Origin: Paenibacillus sp. Soil787
Lineage (GTDB): Bacteria; Bacillota; Bacilli; Paenibacillales; NBRC-103111
Length of the DNA: 41,258 nt
Assembly (NCBI RefSeq): GCF_001429545.1
Contig: NZ_LMSP01000023.1
Location: 266-41,523, forward strand
Direction: 5' to 3'
Shown here piece after piece: positions 26,399 through 34,944 of this stretch (the first letter of the stretch is position 1; each line of letters starts with the position of its first letter). A program made the translations under genes and the position numbers. The notes beneath the pieces are model-generated. The model was not told where the DNA came from. It searched no databases and saw only the letters and a program-made list of their open reading frames with translations.

Positions 26399-27457
26399 CT
26401 ATCGTATCGATAACAATTTTCTTACTTTCCTATATAGCAGCGTAAGTATCCACGGTATCGCAACAATCAGCACAAACACAATGCCATTATACACGTTAAA
26501 AAGCAAAATCGAGCCAGGCATATTTACTTTATATTTCCATAGAGATAACAACGCTGGATGCATCAAGTAGACACCAAATGATACCGATCCTAGCGAGACG
26601 AAGAAGCGTGCCATTCTGGTGGATTTTTGGAGAAGCCATTTCGCGATCCAGATAAAGCTTACACCAATGCCAATGCTATAGAGCAGCCATAAAATTTCGA
26701 ACCACGTATTTTCAAACTTATATCCTTTTAGTCCTAATAGGTAAAGCATCACATAGGCCAAACCACTGAGGATTGCAGCCGGCAGCACCCACCCTTTGTT
26801 CCGATCCATCCAAGAACGAAAGGCACCATAGTTCATGCCAATTGCACCGCCCACGAGGAAATACCCGAAGTACGTTATGCAAAGCTCTGGTTTATGACTA
26901 ATTGTACCGAACCAGTGGGTGTAAATGTAAACGCCTGCTTGAATGGCTAGTCCCCAAAGTGCCAGCATTCGGCGAAACCATGGAGCATTTCGAACAACCC
27001 AAACTAGCAGCGGAAACAGCAAGTAGAACTGTACGATAATAATCATGAAATACAAATGATAGCCGGAATCTGCCCATTTTAACTGTTCCAGAAAAACACG
27101 TAGATCAAACTTAATAGGGTGCCCCGGCGTCCAGAGCCAAGGATTAAATATATAGTAGAAGAAGGACCAAACGATATAAGGAACTAACACTTGGCGGACA
27201 CGTTTCCAGTAGAAAATGCCAGCCTGTTTCCCGCTCCAATTATCTGTATAAATGTAGAACAATACAATGCCACTCAAAAAAATAAACAGCGGAACGGCAA
27301 AATAACTTATTTTGTTCAAAAATAAAATAACTAACTCTGATCTGCTCCCCTTCAATGCCGGATCCACTGTCCAGTCTGCGGTAACATGAATCATAACGAC
27401 TGCAAGGATGGCGAAGGCTCTAACGATATCGAGCTCCGTGATTTTTGCTTTTGCCAT
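26399..27457 (-). CDS. Acyltransferase 3 family membrane protein
   Basis: The product is 352 residues from ATG at 27457; the family motif [18 protein letters not shown] begins seven residues later, so the longer frame starting at 27583 adds a non-homologous leader. About ten membrane segments follow. The histidine in VMIHV is the conserved catalytic residue of this family (O-acetyl or other acyl transfer to carbohydrates). [11 protein letters not shown] near residue 310 is another family mark. AGAGGA is present but at twelve bases, which is long. The substrate is unknown; cell wall or exopolysaccharide acylation is the usual role. Confidence 0.88.
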   Translation of the reverse strand: MAKAKITELDIVRAFAILAVVMIHVTADWTVDPALKGSRSELVILFLNKISYFAVPLFIFLSGIVLFYIYTDNWSGKQAGIFYWKRVRQVLVPYIVWSFFYYIFNPWLWTPGHPIKFDLRVFLEQLKWADSGYHLYFMIIIVQFYLLFPLLVWVVRNAPWFRRMLALWGLAIQAGVYIYTHWFGTISHKPELCITYFGYFLVGGAIGMNYGAFRSWMDRNKGWVLPAAILSGLAYVMLYLLGLKGYKFENTWFEILWLLYSIGIGVSFIWIAKWLLQKSTRMARFFVSLGSVSFGVYLMHPALLSLWKYKVNMPGSILLFNVYNGIVFVLIVAIPWILTLLYRKVRKLLSIR

Positions 27458-27670
27458 AACGGTTTCAAGTCCTCTTTTCTTAATAAATACCCTTTTTACT
27501 ATAGACAGTTTCGAGATATTTCGCAACAGCGAGCCTAGTAAACAGGTATCCCTCTTCTTCGCTCCTCTTCGATTGTTTGCCAAGGATAACGACTCCGTCG
27601 TCCTTCAGGGACGAGCGCGTTTGTCAAGGTAGATGCGAAGCAAAAGTATAAAACTTATACTTTCTTAGCT

Positions 27671-27742
27671 GCTAAAAAAAAGAGTGTATCCCAGGAGTAG
27701 AATTCTAGACGGCTAGACTTCTGCAAGGGATACACTCTTTTT
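27671..27742 (-). terminator. Terminator of the YlbF/YheA-family gene
   Basis: On the minus strand AAGAGTGTATCCC pairs with GGGATACACTCTT, with a long internal structured loop, and eight T follow. The first arm overlaps the stop codon. Confidence 0.85.
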
Positions 27743-28076
27743 ATTCCAACATTGCTTTTAACGGTTCAGCAATAATCCGCTGCACATCTTCAAGTACGAT
27801 CGACAATCGGCGCTCCGCGTCGAATAATTGATTAATACGCGGATTGCGGGCGAGCTCCTCATATCGTTTCTGCAATTGCTCCATTTCCTCTTGCGGCGGC
27901 ATGTCGCCCCCTGCCATTTTCTGCTGCAGCTCATTCTGACGGTTGCGGAAATCTTCCAACAAGTTTTTACTGGATGCATCGCCGTCAATGATGGATCGAA
28001 ACTCCTTCATATCCTTGTATTCGTTGCTTTCTTTAATTGCTTTTGCCAATTCGTAAGCCTTATCATGTACATTCAT
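27741..28076 (-). CDS. YlbF/YmcA/YheA-family helical protein
   Basis: The 111-residue, all-helical, highly charged protein begins NVHDKAYELAKAIKESNEYKDM, which is typical of this family, and continues with a coiled-coil stretch at residues about 40-75 (RNRQNELQQKMAGGDMPPQEE). GAGGAGG precedes the ATG by seven bases. In B. subtilis the member YheA is encoded next to yheC and yheD, and here the gene diverges from the YheC/YheD cluster, so a YheA ortholog is most likely. YlbF and YmcA work in an RNA-processing complex; the role of YheA is unknown. Confidence 0.85.
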   Translation of the reverse strand: MNVHDKAYELAKAIKESNEYKDMKEFRSIIDGDASSKNLLEDFRNRQNELQQKMAGGDMPPQEEMEQLQKRYEELARNPRINQLFDAERRLSIVLEDVQRIIAEPLKAMLE

Positions 28077-28159
28077 TTTATTTCCTCCTCGTTTTTAGTT
28101 TGTTATGTCCTATGTACTTCCTCAATGAATAAAAGGGCACTTTCGGACAGATGCCTAGG

Positions 28160-28188
28160 CACCAAGGGAAATATGTCCTCATATGATG
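28160..28188 (+). promoter_or_regulatory. Possible sigma-K promoter of the YheC/YheD cluster
   Basis: CACC at 28160-28163 fits the sigma-K -35 (mACm), and CATATGATG at 28180-28188 fits the -10 (CATAnnnTA) with one mismatch at the last base. The spacer is 16 bp. The first coding start is about 62 bp beyond. Mother-cell expression would agree with a spore-coat function. Confidence 0.4.
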
Positions 28189-28249
28189 GAGTAGTTTACT
28201 TTGCTTAAGCAAACAATGCCATTTTTGATGCTGGAAGGAGTGTTCGCTA

Positions 28250-29626
28250 TTGACCCGGACGAAAGTTGGAATATCCATTCAAGGCACCAGCATCTATTTG
28301 GATGATCGGACCGTTGTTCTAAGTGAAGCCATTGCAAGAAAATGGAAAGTTCCGTCTAATCAAACGATTACTATGCGATTTGGCTCTGCCAAGCAGGATG
28401 TCAAAATTGTTACAGCCTCAACGTCGAACAGTTTACGTATAAACCCTGCTATCGCAAACAAAATCGGTCTTCATCATGGAGCTCAGCTCAATCTCCATTA
28501 TAAGCAAAACACAAGCACCTTGTCGATTGGACCCTTGATTGGCGTCATGATTAGCCGGGTTTATGCTGGCTCAACTGATCGTCCTTTCGGTGCTATCACC
28601 GCTTTTTGTAAAGAAATGACGGACGCCTGTGACCTTTTTGGGGCTATTGTATGCTTTTTTCCACCTGATGAAATGCATGCCAATGCCCAAACACTATCTG
28701 CGTATTCGTATTCCAATGGTGCCTGGAGCAAAAAAACGTTTCCGATCCCCAATGTCATCTATAACCGGCTCACCTCGCGCAAATTCGAGAACATGAAGAA
28801 TGTTCAACAATTCATGAATGATGCCAAAGCACGCTTTGCCACTGACATCTTCAATGAGAAATATTTGGACAAAACGGAAGTTTTCGAAGCCTTGCGCAAA
28901 AATAACAGCCTCCATGGCTATTTACCCGAATCCTACCTCTTCAAAAACTATCAGATGTTGAAAACCATGGCTGCCCGCCATACTGTTCTCTTCCTCAAAC
29001 CGATTACCGGAAGTCTAGGTAAAGGTATTATTCGCATTCGTAAAGAGCCGGGGGAAGCTTACACCTGTCATTACACGAGTCTCGCCGGAGTTCGCAAACA
29101 GTCCTTCGCCTCGTTAACCGCTGTTTTTCAATCTTTATCAGGCAAGCTTAAGACACAACGTTATCAGTTACAACAAGGACTTGATCTCATCACTGCAGAC
29201 GGCAATCCTGTTGATTTCCGAGCACTTGTGCAGAGAGGGGCTCAGGGAGAATGGGCTATAACATCGATTGTTGCCCGTATTGCAGGAACGCAGCATTTTG
29301 TCTCTAACCTGGCACGAGGCGGAAGTCTAACCACCGTAGCCGAAGCACTGGCAAAATCAACTTTTTCGTCAGCACTTCGTGTCTCTGTCATTGGACGTTT
29401 GCGCAAGGCTTCTCTGGATATTGCCAAAGGGATTGAAACGAATATACCTAATCATTTTGGAGAGCTAGGGATCGATCTTGCTGTAGATAAAATGGGAAAG
29501 GTTTGGTTGCTCGAGGTGAACTCCAAACCATCTAAGGATGACAATACCCCACTTAACAATGAACGAAAAATTAGGCCATCTGTGAAACAAATTGTGCAAT
29601 ATTCGCGTTATTTAGCGAAGTTCTGA
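28250..29626 (+). CDS. yheD: YheD-type spore-coat-associated ATP-grasp protein (paralog 1 of 5)
   Basis: The 458-residue protein has an N-terminal beta-rich domain at residues about 1-90, then IGPLIGVM starting the shared fold, and a C-terminal ATP-grasp domain. ATP-binding loop FLKPITGSLGKGI lies near residue 250, VDFRALVQ near 325, and the metal-binding end ELGIDLAVDKMGKVWLLEVNSKPS near 405-425. ATP-grasp enzymes usually ligate a carboxylate to an amine through an acyl phosphate; the substrate here is unknown. The start is TTG with GGAAGGAG nine bases upstream. It is the first gene of the cluster, has the YNR motif (VIYNRLTSRKFEN), and may be transcribed from a sigma-K site. Confidence 0.9.
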   Translation: MTRTKVGISIQGTSIYLDDRTVVLSEAIARKWKVPSNQTITMRFGSAKQDVKIVTASTSNSLRINPAIANKIGLHHGAQLNLHYKQNTSTLSIGPLIGVMISRVYAGSTDRPFGAITAFCKEMTDACDLFGAIVCFFPPDEMHANAQTLSAYSYSNGAWSKKTFPIPNVIYNRLTSRKFENMKNVQQFMNDAKARFATDIFNEKYLDKTEVFEALRKNNSLHGYLPESYLFKNYQMLKTMAARHTVLFLKPITGSLGKGIIRIRKEPGEAYTCHYTSLAGVRKQSFASLTAVFQSLSGKLKTQRYQLQQGLDLITADGNPVDFRALVQRGAQGEWAITSIVARIAGTQHFVSNLARGGSLTTVAEALAKSTFSSALRVSVIGRLRKASLDIAKGIETNIPNHFGELGIDLAVDKMGKVWLLEVNSKPSKDDNTPLNNERKIRPSVKQIVQYSRYLAKF

Positions 29627-29635
29627 GGTGAAAGC

Positions 29636-30763
29636 ATGCGGCAAAGATCACATCGTCCCTTGTTAGGGATTATGGTTACGGAATTGAATCGAAAGCTGCC
29701 CTTTGGAAGTTCAGACTTTTATGAGCATCTCACTTATCATGGTGCCACCAAGGGTCTTGACGTGTTCGTTTTCTCACCGAATCGAATCGATTGGAAGCAA
29801 GAGCTGGTGCGGGGGTACACCTATTTAAGTGAAAGACAAGAATGGGTGATGAAGCTCTTTCCTCTTCCCTCGATCATCTATGATCGGTGTTTCTTTAATA
29901 ACAAAGAGAGCTATCAACAATACCGTTATCATGTGAGCAAGCTTCGTGAGACGCCACATATTCGCTTTCTCGGTTATGGCTTGAGCGGGAAGTGGGAAGT
30001 GGATCAAATCCTGCAAAAAGACAATACGCTGCACCTCTATTTGCCTGAAACGTGCTTGCTGACAAACGGCATCGAGCTAAGAAAGTGGTTTCGTACAAGG
30101 AGCGACGTCTTTCTCAAACCACAGGGCGGCAGTCAAGGCAGAGGGGCATTGCACATTCACAAGATAAGATCAACAGACGGTATCAGCTCTTATCATATAA
30201 AAGGGCGCGATGCTCACAATCAACCCATAGAGCGTGATTTTAAAAACTTTGATTCGTGCTGGTTTTGGCTTCGCAACCTGATTGGTATGCGACCCTATCT
30301 AATACAAGAATACCTAACTCTCCATTCAACAGAGGGAATGGCTTACGATGTACGCTCCCTCGTGCAAAAAAACGGCCGGGGGTTATGGGAAAGTACCGGC
30401 ATGGCCGTACGTATTGGCAAACCTGGAAGCATCACCTCAAATCTACATGGCGGAGGTACTGCTGAAGATGTGTCCTCGTTCCTTACCAAGGAGTTTGGTG
30501 ACTCCAAGGCAAATGAGCTTATTGCCACACTCGCCATGCTTTCAAGCCGGATCCCCCCTTTTCTGGAAGCTCATCACGGGCGACTGGCTGAGCTCGGCAT
30601 TGATCTAGGGATTGATATCTATGGTCGCGTGTGGATTCTTGAAGTGAATTCGAAGCCGGGAAGATCGATTTTTGCGCGAACACATAACGAAAAAGCACGC
30701 ACAAAATCCATCGCAAACCCTATCCATTATGCTGGATTTTTGCTTCACAAAAAGCTGAGCTAG
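29636..30763 (+). CDS. yheC: YheC-type spore-coat-associated ATP-grasp protein (paralog 2 of 5)
   Basis: The 375-residue protein lacks the 90-residue N-terminal domain of its neighbour and begins directly at the shared core (RPLLGIMVTEL). It has FLKPQGGSQGRG near residue 159, YDVRSLVQKNGRG near 237, and ELGIDLGIDIYGRVWILEVNSKPGRS near 320-342, so the ATP-grasp site looks intact. It has the variant YDRC in place of YNR (IIYDRCFFNNKES), a feature shared only with paralog 5. It starts 9 bp after paralog 1, with GAGGTG overlapping that gene's stop codon. Its stop codon lies inside a perfect hairpin. Confidence 0.9.
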   Translation: MRQRSHRPLLGIMVTELNRKLPFGSSDFYEHLTYHGATKGLDVFVFSPNRIDWKQELVRGYTYLSERQEWVMKLFPLPSIIYDRCFFNNKESYQQYRYHVSKLRETPHIRFLGYGLSGKWEVDQILQKDNTLHLYLPETCLLTNGIELRKWFRTRSDVFLKPQGGSQGRGALHIHKIRSTDGISSYHIKGRDAHNQPIERDFKNFDSCWFWLRNLIGMRPYLIQEYLTLHSTEGMAYDVRSLVQKNGRGLWESTGMAVRIGKPGSITSNLHGGGTAEDVSSFLTKEFGDSKANELIATLAMLSSRIPPFLEAHHGRLAELGIDLGIDIYGRVWILEVNSKPGRSIFARTHNEKARTKSIANPIHYAGFLLHKKLS

Positions 30764-30780
30764 CTTGGCTTTTTGTGAAG
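30743..30780 (+). terminator. Perfect 13-bp hairpin over the paralog 2 stop codon
   Basis: CTTCACAAAAAGC (30743-30755) is the exact reverse complement of GCTTTTTGTGAAG (30768-30780), with a 12-base loop containing AGCTAGCT. The T run lies inside the stem, not after it, so this may be an RNA-stabilising or attenuating structure rather than a standard terminator. Confidence 0.6.
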
Positions 30781-30787
30781 TGCCCGA

Positions 30788-30813
30788 GCAGGCAGAAGGT
30801 TATGTCTGCCTGC
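30788..30813 (+). promoter_or_regulatory. Second hairpin between paralogs 2 and 3
   Basis: GCAGGCAGA pairs with TCTGCCTGC, a 9-bp G/C-rich stem with an eight-base loop, followed by TTTGACA. It lies 49 bp before the start of paralog 3. It may act with the hairpin at 30743 to separate expression of the first two and last three genes. Confidence 0.5.
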
Positions 30814-30861
30814 TTTGACACGGAAAGCCCCGTAGGGCAACAAGTTTAGGAGGGTAACCTA

Positions 30862-32226
30862 ATGAGTTTGACAACGTGTATGCTCCACGCCGTACAACGA
30901 ACGGATAAATCGGTCTACTTAACAAGTGAACTCGTCAAAGCTTTACGGTTAACCGGCAATAAATCGATTACTGTAAAGGTCGGCAGCAAAAGCTCAACCC
31001 TACCGATTCGTCTGATCAAGAAGAGTGGTCAGCATATGTATATACCGCTTTCCCTGATGGCCTCTTTACGCATTCCTCGAACAGGGAGTGTATTAGTCGC
31101 CAATAACAATAATAAAGAACTTCGCATCGGTCCGCTTATTGGTATCTTAACCAATGTGACTAACGGTTCGTCTCCCTTCGGTACAAAAACTGGATTCATT
31201 CGTCAAATTATGAATACAGGCTCTAATAAGTCCTTTATTTTTGCTTTTAGCCCAAGTAGTGTGAACTGGATCCAAGAAACCGTTACTGGGATTATCCCAA
31301 AAGAAGATGGAGGCTGGACTCGCAAAACATTCCCTTTGCCTGATGTCGTCTATAATCGTCTGTCCAGCCGTAAAGCAGAGAAATCCGCAGGTATTGAGGG
31401 CTTTAAGGACCGATTTGTACGCAGAGGGATTCCCCTCTTTAACTGGAGCTTTTTTGATAAATGGGACGTTTACAAGATGTTAGATGGCGATGATGCTTTC
31501 CGCTTCGTTCCAGAATCCCGGATCAATCCGTCTGCTGATCAAATCAAGGAAATGCTTGATAATCATAAATTCATTTACTTGAAGCCCACGGCAGGGAGCC
31601 TAGGTATCGGTATTTTCCGCGTAACGTATAATCCTAAGCGAGGTTACTTTGTTCGGTACCGCAAGGGCGGTCAAAATGTTCTCATCCGTTACGGAAAATT
31701 CGAAGGTTTAATGCAAATGCTTGGAACTGGACGCGGCCGTCTCACGAATTATGTCGCACAGCAAGGGATTCGTCTCATTGAAATTGACAGCTGTCCTATT
31801 GATTTCCGCTTCCATTTAACGAAGAACGGTAATAACAATTGGGTCGTAGCAGCGATTGGCGCGAAGAAATCTGGGAAAGGCAGCGTCACAACCCATATCC
31901 GTAATGGCGGTCAATTGATGACACCCGAACAGGTGCTTCGTCAAATTTATGGGACTCGTGCAGAGCAGATACTCGCTAATGCCAAGGAGACAGCCATTAA
32001 GCTTGCCGAGGGCATCGAGAATAACTATAACCATTTGCTTGGTGAGCTTGGTTTCGATATAGGTATTGATCAGAGCGAGAAAATTTGGATGTTCGAAGCT
32101 AATGCTAAACCCGGAAGATCCATCTTCAAACACCCCTCGTTGAAAGAAGGAGACACTGCCACCTTACAAAATATATATGAGCACTGCCTCTATTTGAGTC
32201 GCTTCCGCTCTAGGAGGGAAAATTAA
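30862..32226 (+). CDS. yheD: YheD-type spore-coat-associated ATP-grasp protein (paralog 3 of 5)
   Basis: The 454-residue protein has the same plan as paralog 1: an N-terminal domain at about 1-88 (TDKSVYLTSELVKALRLTG), then IGPLIGILTNV at residue 89. YLKPTAGSLGIGI lies near residue 238, IDFRFHLTKNGNNNW near 313 (the usual RxLVQ is RFHLT), and ELGFDIGIDQSEKIWMFEANAKPGRS near 395-418. It has YNRL in the VVYNRLSSRK motif. AGGAGGG lies seven bases before the ATG. It overlaps paralog 4 by one base (TAATG). Confidence 0.9.
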   Translation: MSLTTCMLHAVQRTDKSVYLTSELVKALRLTGNKSITVKVGSKSSTLPIRLIKKSGQHMYIPLSLMASLRIPRTGSVLVANNNNKELRIGPLIGILTNVTNGSSPFGTKTGFIRQIMNTGSNKSFIFAFSPSSVNWIQETVTGIIPKEDGGWTRKTFPLPDVVYNRLSSRKAEKSAGIEGFKDRFVRRGIPLFNWSFFDKWDVYKMLDGDDAFRFVPESRINPSADQIKEMLDNHKFIYLKPTAGSLGIGIFRVTYNPKRGYFVRYRKGGQNVLIRYGKFEGLMQMLGTGRGRLTNYVAQQGIRLIEIDSCPIDFRFHLTKNGNNNWVVAAIGAKKSGKGSVTTHIRNGGQLMTPEQVLRQIYGTRAEQILANAKETAIKLAEGIENNYNHLLGELGFDIGIDQSEKIWMFEANAKPGRSIFKHPSLKEGDTATLQNIYEHCLYLSRFRSRREN

Positions 32227-33353
32227 TGGGCTTCTTCCTTCATGAGATACGACAACAGCCTACACTTGCCATTCTCACGGTAAAGGATAGTAATCGTATC
32301 TTTCGCGGCAATCTGGACAATTTCAAGGATTTAATTCAAACTGGCGAACGACTTGGTGTTGATGTTTACATCGTGACTACGAAGGACTTTACCTTATCCA
32401 GCCCCGAAATATATGGCTATCGGTTTAATGTCGAAACCAAAAAATGGAGCAGGGAACTCGTTCCCGCTCCACAAGTCGTATACAATCGTATTCCCTATCG
32501 CAAGATGGAAATGAAGCCTGAGGTGCAGCAAACCATTCAAGCATGCAATCGCAGCTCTAGCATTCAATTATTCAATCCTTCCTTCTTTAACAAGTGGACC
32601 TTGTTCGGTTGGTTAAATAGTGCTAAAGAAAGCAAACCTTATATACCCGATACGCAGCAATTGAATTCTGCAATTGATTTGACTCAGCTATTGCGTAAAC
32701 ATGCCGTTCTCTACTTAAAACCAGTAAAAGGTAAAGCTGGGAGAGGCATTATGCGCATTGATCGATTAACGACTGTAAATGGCCGCCGTACTTATCGGCT
32801 GAGCCGCCAAGAAGATAAGAAGATGGCTTATAGTTACCACAATTCCACGGATGAACTATGGAATGAATGGAATAAACACCGGGGGACTCATGACTACATC
32901 GTGCAGCAAGGTATCGCATTAGCAAGATACAAAGACCGCGCTTACGATTTACGCGCTTTGGTCCAGAAGACGTCCAAAGGAAACTGGAGTGTATCCGGTA
33001 TTGGAGCTCGTGTAGCGGGTAGAGCTAGCATCACGACACATGTGCCTCGCGGCGGATCCATCGACGAGCCACGCAAATTGCTTACGAATGCGTTTGGTGC
33101 CGCAGAAGCCACAAATATTTTGAAGCGAGTTCGTAAAGCCGTTGTTACACTCGCTGCGCAAATTGAGAAGTCATCCGGTAATCAACTTGGCGAAATGTCG
33201 ATGGATATTGGTGTCGATACCGCTGGACACATCTGGTTCTTCGAAGCTAATTCTAAACCAATGAAATTCGATGAACCCAAAATTCGTCAAAAATCTCTTG
33301 AACGCATTATCCGTTACAGCCTTTACTTGATCAATCATGAGAGAAGAAGGTGA
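32226..33353 (+). CDS. yheC: YheC-type spore-coat-associated ATP-grasp protein (paralog 4 of 5)
   Basis: The 375-residue protein has no N-terminal extension; the core begins at QPTLAILTVKD. YLKPVKGKAGRGI lies near residue 162, YDLRALVQKTSKG near 240, and EMSMDIGVDTAGHIWFFEANSKP near 320-340. It is short like paralogs 2 and 5, but its core motifs (VVYNRIPYRKMEM and LFNPSFFNKW) match the long paralogs 1 and 3, so it may come from a YheD-type gene that lost its first domain. AGGAGG precedes the ATG by eight bases. The 1-bp overlap with paralog 3 suggests coupled translation. Confidence 0.9.
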   Translation: MGFFLHEIRQQPTLAILTVKDSNRIFRGNLDNFKDLIQTGERLGVDVYIVTTKDFTLSSPEIYGYRFNVETKKWSRELVPAPQVVYNRIPYRKMEMKPEVQQTIQACNRSSSIQLFNPSFFNKWTLFGWLNSAKESKPYIPDTQQLNSAIDLTQLLRKHAVLYLKPVKGKAGRGIMRIDRLTTVNGRRTYRLSRQEDKKMAYSYHNSTDELWNEWNKHRGTHDYIVQQGIALARYKDRAYDLRALVQKTSKGNWSVSGIGARVAGRASITTHVPRGGSIDEPRKLLTNAFGAAEATNILKRVRKAVVTLAAQIEKSSGNQLGEMSMDIGVDTAGHIWFFEANSKPMKFDEPKIRQKSLERIIRYSLYLINHERRR

Positions 33354-33359
33354 TTATGC

Positions 33360-34463
33360 TTGTCTTCGAAACGACTGGGCGTACTCGCTATCTATTTAAG
33401 TAAATCTCGGCTCGAAGAGCTTTCTTACTTCCAGCGGCTAAGTAGGGAAGGAAAGAAATTTGGTGTTCAAGTTGAGGTATTTACCCCGGATGATGTCGAA
33501 GGTGACAACGCCGTTCGTACGCTGACGTATGATTCCGGTTCGGGGAAATGGATTCGCAAGCGAACATCTTTTCCCCCTGTTATTTATGATCGCTGCCGGT
33601 ATAAAGCGGCGGCAAATTATCAGATACTCAAAGCATTTCGTAATCGACATGCCCAGCTAACCTTTTTAAGCAGGCCTTTAGCTAATAAATGGTCGATGCA
33701 TCAAACCCTTTCAGAGAATGAAAGCATTCGCCCCTATTTACCAGCTACTGTACGATTTAGCTCCGTACAGGAGCTGCTGAAGGTTCTAAAGAAGCACAAG
33801 TTAATCTATGTAAAACCGAAGAATGGTACGGGTGGAAGAGGAATATTACGAATTGAACAGCTCGGTTCTGATCTTTATTTATTACAAGGCAGGAATCAGC
33901 AGCGAACCATCATCGCTCCATTCCGCGCTACGGAAAAACAGCTTGCCATCAAACTGCATACCCTGAAATTAAGCCCGGATTATGTGGTTCAGCAAGGAAT
34001 CCAGCTAACATTGAGAGATGGCCGCGTACACGATTATCGTTTGCTAATTCAGAAAAATGGCCGCGGCGAGTGGGAAGTGACCGGTTGTGCTGGCCGTATT
34101 GGTCCTCAACGCAGCATCACTTCCAATCTTCATGGCGGCGGGAGTGCCATAACCCAGGATAAATTGTTAGCCTATCGTTTTTCTTCCGAAGAAAAAATGG
34201 ATGCAATTAAAAACGAGATGAACAGCTTCGCGTATAAGCTTGCTGAGTATCTGGAAACTAAATTCGGTAAGTTGTGCGAGTTAGGCATGGATATTGCCGT
34301 GGATCCCAAAGGTCATGTTTGGCTGCTTGAAGTCAATCCGAAGCCATCACGCGAAGTTTTTCGCAAAATTGGTCAACATTCGATTTATCAGAAGGCGGTT
34401 ACAAGGCCACTTGAATATGCTGTCTGGATGATGAAACAAAAGAAAATAAAAATAGAAGAATAA
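33360..34463 (+). CDS. yheC: YheC-type spore-coat-associated ATP-grasp protein (paralog 5 of 5)
   Basis: The 367-residue protein begins at the core (KRLGVLAIYLSK). YVKPKNGTGGRGI lies near residue 150, HDYRLLIQKNGRGEW near 223, and ELGMDIAVDPKGHVWLLEVNPKPSRE near 305-328. Like paralog 2 it has YDRC (VIYDRCRYKAAANYQ) and SNLHGGGSA. The start is TTG, six bases after the paralog 4 stop codon, with AAGGTG overlapping that stop. It is the last gene of the cluster; the following hairpin at 34506-34540 is shared with the convergent repressor gene. Confidence 0.9.
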   Translation: MSSKRLGVLAIYLSKSRLEELSYFQRLSREGKKFGVQVEVFTPDDVEGDNAVRTLTYDSGSGKWIRKRTSFPPVIYDRCRYKAAANYQILKAFRNRHAQLTFLSRPLANKWSMHQTLSENESIRPYLPATVRFSSVQELLKVLKKHKLIYVKPKNGTGGRGILRIEQLGSDLYLLQGRNQQRTIIAPFRATEKQLAIKLHTLKLSPDYVVQQGIQLTLRDGRVHDYRLLIQKNGRGEWEVTGCAGRIGPQRSITSNLHGGGSAITQDKLLAYRFSSEEKMDAIKNEMNSFAYKLAEYLETKFGKLCELGMDIAVDPKGHVWLLEVNPKPSREVFRKIGQHSIYQKAVTRPLEYAVWMMKQKKIKIEE

Positions 34464-34505
34464 ACCGAAGACAGGAAAAGCCGAATCATAACGCAAGCAA
34501 GCAAT

Positions 34506-34540
34506 CGGAAGCGTCAGCTAAAGGCTAAAGCTAGCTTCCG
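34506..34540. terminator. Hairpin between the ATP-grasp cluster and the repressor gene
   Basis: CGGAAGC pairs with GCTTCCG, with inner AGCT/AGCT pairing. It lacks a T run on either strand, so efficiency as a terminator is doubtful, but it is the only structure between the two convergent transcripts. Confidence 0.45.
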
Positions 34541-34542
34541 GC

Positions 34543-34917
34543 CTACATATGCTGAAGATGTCCTAATGTTTGAACAAAAATTTGCTCAATATGTTCATCA
34601 TCTAGCGAATAAAAAACCGTTTTTCCCACTTTACGTCTTTTGACAATGTGCAAATCCCGCAAGTAGCGAAGCTGATGTGAAACAGCCGACTGCCCCATCT
34701 CAAGAAGCGTTGCAAGATCATGCACGCATAACTCCCTTTGCTGCAGGTAATAGATCATTTTAACCCTTGTCGGGTCGCCTAAGGCTTTGAATACCTCCGC
34801 AATCCCTACCGCTTGCTCCTCGGTTATTTGAGGTTCCTGCATGAGTTCTACCGAGCCAATACCTGTACAAGTACATGTGTCCTCTCTTTTAATTGCTTCT
34901 ATCCCTATTTTTTCCAT
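34543..34917 (-). CDS. ArsR/SmtB-family metal-responsive repressor (CzrA/CadC-like)
   Basis: The 124-residue winged-helix repressor has its recognition helix around GQSAVSHQLRYLRD. The C-terminal helix carries D107, H109, H120 and H123 with the exact spacing of the zinc-sensing alpha-5 site of CzrA. A second possible site uses C64 and H66 in ELCVHDLA, where CadC has ELCVCD, together with N-terminal C15 and C17. It should release the operator when Zn (or Co, Cd, Pb) binds. GGAGGG precedes the ATG. It lies 27 bp after the CDF exporter gene, so the repressor is the second gene of the operon it probably controls. Confidence 0.92.
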   Translation of the reverse strand: MEKIGIEAIKREDTCTCTGIGSVELMQEPQITEEQAVGIAEVFKALGDPTRVKMIYYLQQRELCVHDLATLLEMGQSAVSHQLRYLRDLHIVKRRKVGKTVFYSLDDEHIEQIFVQTLGHLQHM

Positions 34918-34944
34918 GATTATCCCTCCTTAATGCTTGCTTAG

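Noticed and set aside
28078..28278. 66-codon minus-strand frame before the ATP-grasp cluster, considered as a possible precursor peptide
   Set aside because: It crosses the start of the first ATP-grasp gene, lacks a ribosome site and has no leader-core pattern.
30797..30862. Riboswitch before paralog 3
   Set aside because: Two simple hairpins are present but no conserved aptamer core that I can recognise.
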